The notes beneath the pieces are model-generated. The model ran no database searches. It was not told the DNA's origin and saw only the letters and a program-made list of their open reading frames with translations. Shown here piece by piece: positions 20,842-26,036 of a stretch of 26,036 nt of DNA (position 1 is its first letter; the number at the start of each line of letters is the position of its first letter). The translations under genes and the position numbers were made by a program. The DNA lies in IMG/VR virus record IMGVR_UViG_3300021961_011213, positions 1 to 26,036 of that record; one strand, 5' to 3'. Source of the stretch: a virus.

Positions 20842-22341
20842 TCAATTCAATCGAATATATTGATTTAATACCTTTGTATAAGCCTCGTTAAGTTGTTGGA
20901 TGAGGTTTGCAACTGAAGAACCATCCTCTGTAACTGCAATGGGGGGTTCACCAGGAAAACCATGAGTATGAGATACCAAGAATCTCACAATGACATTTAA
21001 CAGTTCTAATAACTCTTCTCCTCTCACTAAACTTGAAGTGTTTGGTTGGATTTCAAGTGAGAATTTTTGTTCATCAATTCCATATAAGGAATTAGCAAAG
21101 TTAATTTTACCTTTACCTGGTATTTGAGATAATTGGGATAACAGATATAAATGTTGTCCTCCCATGGCAGCATAGGTTTCAGGTAAAGAAGTTGTTTCAA
21201 TTTTACGAAAACTCTTAGGTACGAATTTGATAGGGTCACCAACTTTATTTTGTTGATAAATCAATCCATATCCCCCAATTTTATCAGTTGTGATTAATCT
21301 AATTTTCCCAAAAACTGTTGTTAAATTTGACTTGACCAAGGGGTCAGGTGTATTTTTCATCAGTTGATAAGAAGCATTTGTTGGTCTGAAATATATCGGG
21401 AATTTTTCGTCTAAAACACTAAACAAGAAAGTACCTTCAGATGTCTTGTTTTTGGAATTACAATCTTGAATAAAATTATTGATGTAATTAATTGCATTGT
21501 CCAATGAAAGTCTTGAGAAAGACTGAGTGGCTCGTAAAAATTTATAATTTTCAATTTCACTGTCGACTTTTAAATTTTGAGATGTAGTTACTTGGTTTGG
21601 TAACAATTTAAAAAGTCTAACGGTACCATTAAATAAATTAAAACTATTTTCAGGATTGGTAATTTCATATTCCACAAGGTAATTTACTTGGAGGTTTTGA
21701 ACTTTGACATCGGCTTGTTTTACTGTGTTACCAATTGTAGTTCTATTTTGGAATTTACTTAATTGAATGAATGCCCTGTTTTTATTTCCAATTGGGTCTC
21801 GGTCTGAAACTAATTCACCATTGTATTTTCCTGCTCGAATTAAAACTTCATCTTGTTTAAGAACCATATCAGTAGAACCTCTTCCCATGACCGCAATATC
21901 TCCAGGGTCAGGGAATACACCATTTGGGTCAGGGTTTTTATAAGTTCCGTTAGGATTTCTAAGATTTTTTGCCCCTATTATTTGGACGCCTGAAATATCA
22001 GTATACTTTTGAGACTCATTGAAATTCTCATGTACAATATTTTGAATTCTATTAAATGGGCCTTGAATATAATACGCGTTTAGAAACTGTGAGGTATTTG
22101 CATCGTGATAGTATATCTGAATAAGTTCGTCCACTTTGGGAACTGCCCACATATAAAGAGGTAATAGTGAGTTGAATAAAAACGGGTCCTTTTCAGTCCA
22201 ATAATCTTCAGGATTGAACCCTTGAATACTTTTTTGTATTGCACTAATATCGTCTGTAAGCACATGTGCTCTAACCCTACCCAAGTTGAGTGGGTCTTGG
22301 TTATCAACGACTACTGCATAAAACCAAATTCTACCCTGCAT
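20842..22341 (-). CDS. gp5-like: Baseplate hub/spike protein with gp5-type OB fold
   Basis: 499 aa. The N-terminus (MQGRIWFYAVVVDNQDPLNLGRVRAHVLTDD) and LYMWAVPKVDELIQIYYHDAN are typical of the OB-fold domain of gp5/VgrG-like hub proteins. The C-terminus carries FLVSHTHGFPGEPP, an HTHG element often found before the spike in this family. The gp5 lysozyme domain (a Glu-Asp-Thr catalytic region) is not visible, so this is a hub without murein hydrolase. The long middle is beta-rich and unassigned. The trimer would sit at the baseplate centre under the tail tube. The first 11 bases overlap the end of the 69-aa gene upstream. Confidence 0.83.
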   Translation of the reverse strand: MQGRIWFYAVVVDNQDPLNLGRVRAHVLTDDISAIQKSIQGFNPEDYWTEKDPFLFNSLLPLYMWAVPKVDELIQIYYHDANTSQFLNAYYIQGPFNRIQNIVHENFNESQKYTDISGVQIIGAKNLRNPNGTYKNPDPNGVFPDPGDIAVMGRGSTDMVLKQDEVLIRAGKYNGELVSDRDPIGNKNRAFIQLSKFQNRTTIGNTVKQADVKVQNLQVNYLVEYEITNPENSFNLFNGTVRLFKLLPNQVTTSQNLKVDSEIENYKFLRATQSFSRLSLDNAINYINNFIQDCNSKNKTSEGTFLFSVLDEKFPIYFRPTNASYQLMKNTPDPLVKSNLTTVFGKIRLITTDKIGGYGLIYQQNKVGDPIKFVPKSFRKIETTSLPETYAAMGGQHLYLLSQLSQIPGKGKINFANSLYGIDEQKFSLEIQPNTSSLVRGEELLELLNVIVRFLVSHTHGFPGEPPIAVTEDGSSVANLIQQLNEAYTKVLNQYIRLN

Positions 22342-22540
22342 TTCTATCTTCGTATTCTTTTAGTATTGTATTGTACAATTCTTCGATTTTATCCAAGTAG
22401 ACACTCAAACCTAAAATACTTTGTTTGGTGGATTCAAATTCTTCTGCCAACTTATCCATTGTCTGCTCCAATCGGTTATTAGGAACATTTTTCGAATCTT
22501 TTGCAACCTCTATCAATACTTTCAATTCTTCTTGTGTCAT
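22331..22540 (-). CDS. Small coiled-coil-like protein, 69 aa
   Basis: MTQEELKVLIEVAKDSKNV then a heptad-like helix (LEQTMDKLAEEFESTKQSILGLSVYLDKIEEL). ATG 22540 is chosen because the upstream gene's TAA ends one base before it; the longer TTG start at 22558 would overlap that gene. It sits between two baseplate-region structural genes and overlaps the hub gene by 11 bp, so it may be a chaperone or small baseplate component. Not otherwise recognised. Confidence 0.72.
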   Translation of the reverse strand: MTQEELKVLIEVAKDSKNVPNNRLEQTMDKLAEEFESTKQSILGLSVYLDKIEELYNTILKEYEDRNAG

Positions 22541-22541
22541 T

Positions 22542-24683
22542 TTACTTAGGTTTTCCAAAAATTTTAACTATACCCCCCGTTAATGGAGGAACAATAACTC
22601 CACCTTCTAATTTTCCATTTGCAACAAACTCATCGTACCCTCCCTTTTCAATTGCTGTGATAAAACGAACCATCCTGTTGGGTGAGCCGTCGGGTAGAGG
22701 TCCTGTTTTTTGTCCATATTGTTGCATGTATTGAATTATATTTAAAACCCCTCTTTCAGGACTCATACCTGGTAAAAAATCAGACAAAGCTAAAAACGCT
22801 AAATCTATGGGTCTTGGTGGAACTTTTGGTGTTCTCAAAAGATTGATAACCCTTTGTATTTGTTGGATTAAAGATTTACACTCTCTATAATTGATAAAAC
22901 CTTGTACTAAAACTTCACCGTAATCCAATAAAGTATTGATTGCTTTTAATCTGGCATTTTTACTTGTTCGTGCAATATCCCGAAGTATTTCTCGTAACAG
23001 TTTCAATAGATTTTTCTTTACCATATTGAATAATAATTCTAAAAAACGATTGAGAATTCTTCCTACAACATTGAATACAAATTTTCTAAATTTTTTGGCA
23101 AATGCAACACCATCGTTTATTTGTGTTGCGGCTAATGCATTTATTGTGTTCGCAGAGTTGATTAATGTGTTAGCGGAGGAAATGATGGTATTTGCCGAAG
23201 TTATTAATTGATTTGCAAAACCAACAACTGTATTTTCAAGGTATTGTTTGAAAACAAATATTGGTAATAAAACTTTTGGTGTGAAAACGGAGGACAAAAG
23301 GGCTAAAATAATTTTTTTCAAAATGCTTTGATTAAATGGATTTGAAAAATCAAATCCTACACCCGCACCTGTTTGTGACCATTCTTGAGGTATTGAATCT
23401 AATATTCTTTCAATTTCCGCGATTTGTTGTTCAACTGTTAGATTGTCGATATTGTTGGCTAAGTTTTGAGTTTCATTCAATAAAGTTGAATTGTCCACAG
23501 GTAGTTTTATATTATCACAATCAACAAATTCAACGACACCCTGTTTTTGATTTTGGGACTCGTTATTTATATCATTCAACTCGGATTCGGTGAATTCGAA
23601 AAATCCATCATCGAGATTGTCAGTTTCTGACAATTTTGAAACCCCTGAAACATCTATTTCATTTGAACCTGGTTCACAAATACCTAAAATCCTGTTCAGA
23701 ATTGTGATAAATTTGTTTGAAGTTTCAATTTGTTGGAGTGAAAAACTACTACCTAACATTCCTGTCGCCAAGTTTAATAGATTTCCAAGGAATGTTTTGG
23801 AGTCATAAATGTCAATTGACTGGTAATAATCTCCTAATGCATCAACTATAGTATTGGCTGAAAACTTTAATTTATTTAAGGTATTTCCTGTTGGGGCACC
23901 TTCTCTATCAATCAAGAAAATTCTGAAATAATCTCCCGACGCTCCTTGACCATTTTGTGTTGTATATTGGATATCAAAAACTGCTTGACGGCTTCTTCCA
24001 TTATAATAGGTTGAAAATTCATCCCTGAATGTAACATTTTGTTGTTGTAGTCTCTCATTTAGTTCGAGATTCATCGGAAAGGGTTCTCTTCCAGCGTAGT
24101 TGTTGAAAACCGCCAATGAGGTTATTCCTGTTTGTTCGTAATATAATTTTCCTGCGGGACTTTGGGGTTTTATTATCAGAGATTTATTAAAATCCACATC
24201 ACTAACCCTAACATATATTCCGTCTTGTTGTGGTAATAATGAAAATGATTGAATAGTCGATAGTCCTGACGAAGGAAACCCTTGATATGTTTCTTGTGCG
24301 GTACAGTTTAAAACTCTAAATGCCTCTTCTTGAACTATCTGTTTGATTTCCCCCTTCATCTTGAAAACAAGTTCCAAGAGATTCTTTCTTATTAATTGGT
24401 TTGAATTAGTAAATCCTGTTCCCAAACTAGTTTGATTTATTAATCCTACTAATTTATCAAAACTAGTATCTTGGTTCCTTTTGTTTCGACTTTGGTTTGC
24501 CTCGACAGAAGATTTTGGGGCTGCTAGAATTTGAACCGACTTGAAAAAACTATCTCCTCTTGTTTTTTCAGTTTCCGTATCGTTTAATCGTGCCTCGTTG
24601 TATGCTTTGATTGCCGCAATTCTTCTCTGAATTTCGTCATAGCTACTGTTGATATCTAAGGATGAACTGTCAAAAACTGGCAT
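22542..24683 (-). CDS. Large baseplate-region structural protein, 713 aa, unassigned
   Basis: Domain sketch: charged helical N-terminus (1-60); mixed region with beta segments to about 290; a Ser/Asn/Asp-rich linker (340-400); a hydrophobic helical block (454-488, ILKKIILALLSSVF...); three 7-residue SANT(I/L) repeats (494-514); a basic helical block (KKNLLKLLREILRDIARTSKN); and a C-terminal Gly/Pro segment ending GGIVKIFGKPK. No enzymatic motif. Placement just upstream of the 69-aa and hub genes argues for a baseplate or tail component. The hydrophobic block could insert in a membrane on infection or pack in the particle; both are inference. The stop is one base from the next ATG, and the start is one base from the previous stop. 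Confidence 0.85.
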   Translation of the reverse strand: MPVFDSSSLDINSSYDEIQRRIAAIKAYNEARLNDTETEKTRGDSFFKSVQILAAPKSSVEANQSRNKRNQDTSFDKLVGLINQTSLGTGFTNSNQLIRKNLLELVFKMKGEIKQIVQEEAFRVLNCTAQETYQGFPSSGLSTIQSFSLLPQQDGIYVRVSDVDFNKSLIIKPQSPAGKLYYEQTGITSLAVFNNYAGREPFPMNLELNERLQQQNVTFRDEFSTYYNGRSRQAVFDIQYTTQNGQGASGDYFRIFLIDREGAPTGNTLNKLKFSANTIVDALGDYYQSIDIYDSKTFLGNLLNLATGMLGSSFSLQQIETSNKFITILNRILGICEPGSNEIDVSGVSKLSETDNLDDGFFEFTESELNDINNESQNQKQGVVEFVDCDNIKLPVDNSTLLNETQNLANNIDNLTVEQQIAEIERILDSIPQEWSQTGAGVGFDFSNPFNQSILKKIILALLSSVFTPKVLLPIFVFKQYLENTVVGFANQLITSANTIISSANTLINSANTINALAATQINDGVAFAKKFRKFVFNVVGRILNRFLELLFNMVKKNLLKLLREILRDIARTSKNARLKAINTLLDYGEVLVQGFINYRECKSLIQQIQRVINLLRTPKVPPRPIDLAFLALSDFLPGMSPERGVLNIIQYMQQYGQKTGPLPDGSPNRMVRFITAIEKGGYDEFVANGKLEGGVIVPPLTGGIVKIFGKPK
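23142..23204 (-). repeat. Three 7-codon repeats (ITSANTI-ISSANTL-INSANTI)
   Basis: Residues 494-514 of the 713-aa protein repeat the heptad x-x-S-A-N-T-(I/L) three times with diverged codons, followed by a degenerate fourth unit. The heptad period suggests a helical bundle or trimeric coiled coil. Confidence 0.75.
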
Positions 24684-24684
24684 A

Positions 24685-25053
24685 TTACTTCATTCTATAT
24701 GTGGACTCATCCGACATATCAGAATCTTTCTCCATCAACTTATCGATTAAATCCTCGTCCATATCAGACAGAGAAAACGATTCTTCATTATTGTTTGTTT
24801 TCTCCCAAATTGAACTTTGTAATTTCGATAAACTTAATTTCTTTTCAACACAATCATTAATGATTTTTTGTTGTTTTTCTATGATAAGTCCCATTTTTGT
24901 CATATCTTCAGGTTCTCTCATCATAGAAATGAGTTTGTTCTGTAGTCGAATGGCAGTATTTCTTTGTTCTACAATTTCATTGTAGATTTCTTGCATCAAA
25001 GAAAGTATCGAATCTTTGGAAAAATTAATTTCTTTTTTTTGTGGTCGCGGCAT
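24685..25053 (-). CDS. Helical phage protein, 122 aa, unknown
   Basis: MPRPQKKEINFSKDSILSLM basic start, a helical centre (EQRNTAIRLQNKLISMMREPEDMTKMGLIIEKQQKIIND) and an acidic C-terminus (SLSDMDEDLIDKLMEKDSD). No domain recognised. It lies downstream of the late sigma gene and one base before the 713-aa gene, with a TATTTATT octamer 3 nt before its ATG. Because it follows gp55 and has an acidic tail, a gp33-like coactivator could be imagined, but no sequence match supports it; a baseplate or chaperone role is as likely. Confidence 0.75.
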   Translation of the reverse strand: MPRPQKKEINFSKDSILSLMQEIYNEIVEQRNTAIRLQNKLISMMREPEDMTKMGLIIEKQQKIINDCVEKKLSLSKLQSSIWEKTNNNEESFSLSDMDEDLIDKLMEKDSDMSDESTYRMK

Positions 25054-25056
25054 ACT

Positions 25057-25064
25057 AATAAATA
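25057..25064 (-). promoter_or_regulatory. Late-promoter-like octamer TATTTATT (- strand)
   Basis: On the - strand, CAGTATTTATTAGTATG runs directly into the ATG at 25053 with 3 nt between. It lies in the 46-bp gap between the sigma gene and the 122-aa gene. The rest of that gap is AT-rich without a hairpin. Confidence 0.45.
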
Positions 25065-25099
25065 CTGTTAATTAAATTATCAACAAAAAAACAAAAAAG

Positions 25100-25846
25100 T
25101 TAATATTTTATTTTGGATTGTACCACACCATAAAGTTTTTTAAACTTCTTCATAGAATTTCTAATCTCTTTGGTGGACAAATTTGTCATTTCTCTCAATG
25201 AGAGTAAAATAATATTTTTATTGAATTTGTTGTTGTCGGCACTTGCAAAAATAGTTTCATAATTTTCAAAAAGGTCAACTAAAGCATATCCAAGTTTTAC
25301 TTCATTATCCGATAAATTTTCTGAGTTGATATAATCTTTTAGTTGGTTCAAATATTCTTGAATAACAACATCCATTTCTATTGAGTCAGATTCGATAAAG
25401 TATATCATGTCAGGTCTTTGCTCTAATGAGATAGAAATGTCCTCATAAGAAACTTTCCTATTCATTTCTTTTTGGTCCTTGATAATTTGCCCCATTAGGT
25501 AATTTTTACAAATGGTACCAAAATAAGAATATGCCTTCTTGTTTTTTGCTGGTTTGAATTTATCAACCTTTGTCATCAAAAAGGAATGGGTATCCACATG
25601 AATTTCCCTAAAATCCATATCTTTCCGATACAATTTGTATCTCCTGATTATAGATGAAATCATTTTATCTAAGGGTGCTCGAAGAAACTCGTTGTAAATT
25701 TTATTTTTTTCTTCCCATGACTCAGCTAAGAGGAAGGCTTTTACAGCCTCCTCCTCTCTGACATCAAAATAGTTGGTGGTAGTTGCTTTACGACCCCTTT
25801 TTTTGGATGAAACATCCTCGGTTGTTGCCGTTAATGTTTCTGACAT
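25100..25846 (-). CDS. gp55: Late-transcription sigma factor (T4 gp55-like)
   Basis: 248 aa (T4 gp55 is 185). The region about 50-130 resembles sigma-70 region 2 as kept in gp55: LDKMISSIIRRYKLYRKDM, REIHVDTHSFLMTKVDKF and KKAYSYFGTICKNYLMGQIIKD. The last 35 residues look like a short helix-turn-helix (LSLREMTNLSTKEIRNS). gp55 redirects host RNA polymerase to late promoters lacking a -35 element; the TATTTAT(A/T) octamers here are its likely targets. The extra N-terminus includes an AT-hook-like KKRGRK (15-20). The acidic clamp-binding tail of T4 gp55 is not obvious here. ATG 25846 is preferred over TTG 25849; it overlaps the stop of the 60-aa gene (TGATG). Confidence 0.85.
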   Translation of the reverse strand: MSETLTATTEDVSSKKRGRKATTTNYFDVREEEAVKAFLLAESWEEKNKIYNEFLRAPLDKMISSIIRRYKLYRKDMDFREIHVDTHSFLMTKVDKFKPAKNKKAYSYFGTICKNYLMGQIIKDQKEMNRKVSYEDISISLEQRPDMIYFIESDSIEMDVVIQEYLNQLKDYINSENLSDNEVKLGYALVDLFENYETIFASADNNKFNKNIILLSLREMTNLSTKEIRNSMKKFKKLYGVVQSKIKY

Positions 25847-26028
25847 CAATCATTTTGTTGTTCGAATTTTATGGTTCTATCATCCTTGAAGAAATATTCT
25901 TTTTTTGCGGATTGTACCCAAAACTTAACTTCTTCATCCAACATCTTTTCATTACCAAACTTATAGTTCCAAAAAAGAGAACCCTCTCTCATATTTGTGT
26001 GTTTGTACCCAATTTTCGGAATTGTCAT
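25846..26028 (-). CDS. Small protein upstream of gp55, 60 aa, unknown
   Basis: MTIPKIGYKHTNMREGSLFWNYKFG, then an acidic/aromatic part (EEVKFWVQSAKKEYFFKDD). Complete within the window. Its stop overlaps the sigma-factor ATG, indicating translational coupling. No domain is recognised; it may be a late-transcription accessory or just a neighbour. No promoter is visible in the 8 bases left upstream. Confidence 0.7.
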   Translation of the reverse strand: MTIPKIGYKHTNMREGSLFWNYKFGNEKMLDEEVKFWVQSAKKEYFFKDDRTIKFEQQND

Positions 26029-26036
26029 AATCGAAA

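Noticed and set aside
20842-22341. Tail lysozyme domain in the gp5-like hub
   Set aside because: No T4-lysozyme-type catalytic region could be found between the OB fold and the C-terminus.
24685-25053. gp33 late-transcription coactivator
   Set aside because: Only adjacency to gp55 and an acidic tail support it; no sequence match, so left as unknown.
1-26036. tRNA genes, integrase or attachment sites
   Set aside because: No cloverleaf-like stretch with a CCA end or TTCRA arm, no integrase motif and no long direct repeat was seen on reading both strands.

Overview
The window reads as part of the genome of a T4-type contractile-tailed phage (myovirus), most probably infecting a member of the Bacteroidota. 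The phage assignment rests on a recognisable T4-order head cluster on the + strand: large terminase (gp17), portal (gp20), prohead protease (gp21), scaffold (gp22) and major capsid protein (gp23). A gp5-like baseplate hub protein and a gp55-like late sigma factor lie on the - strand. The host inference rests on three things: AT-rich leaders with almost no Shine-Dalgarno sequence at any start, a DUF4494-like small protein, and a Bacteroidota-like bS21. No host chromosomal gene is evident.

Layout. (1) 1-1971: a ClpC-type AAA+ ATPase without the usual N-domain (- strand, cut by the window edge), divergent from a 140-aa protein with two UVR motifs. They share a 198-bp control region with two TGACA-N3-TGTCA palindromes 42 bp apart, and the unit closes with a strong intrinsic terminator. 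(2) 1973-7286: small late genes (KTSC-like protein, nucleotidyltransferase-fold protein, a 56-aa Cys protein) followed by four overlapping or closely spaced genes of unknown, probably virion-related role, two of them very acidic. (3) 7292-16996: the head module. A ribosomal protein bS21 gene is inserted on the opposite strand between gp20 and gp21, and a DUF4494-like gene followed by two tandem terminators sits between gp21 and gp22. (4) 16995-19309: small genes on both strands, including two proteins with short cysteine modules and a one-pass membrane protein with a proline-rich tail. (5) 19306-26028: a compact - strand block with a structural protein, the gp5-like hub, a 69-aa coiled-coil-like protein, a 713-aa structural protein, a 122-aa protein, the sigma factor and a 60-aa protein.

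How it works together. An octamer TATTTAT(A/T) recurs in sense orientation just upstream of about a dozen genes on both strands. It is a variant of the T4 late promoter TATAAATA, and the gp55-like factor encoded here is its likely reader. gp17, gp20, gp21, gp22 and gp23 would build, mature and fill the head. The gp5-like block would contribute to the baseplate.

Most interesting features: the phage bS21, which keeps the tyrosine that in Flavobacterium bS21 contacts the anti-Shine-Dalgarno end of 16S rRNA, in a genome whose own genes lack Shine-Dalgarno sequences; the ClpC/UVR-protein pair under a palindromic control region; and repeated short terminal helices ending in LxE, which may be capsid-targeting tags cut by the prohead protease. 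All functional statements come from reading the sequence; no database search was run.
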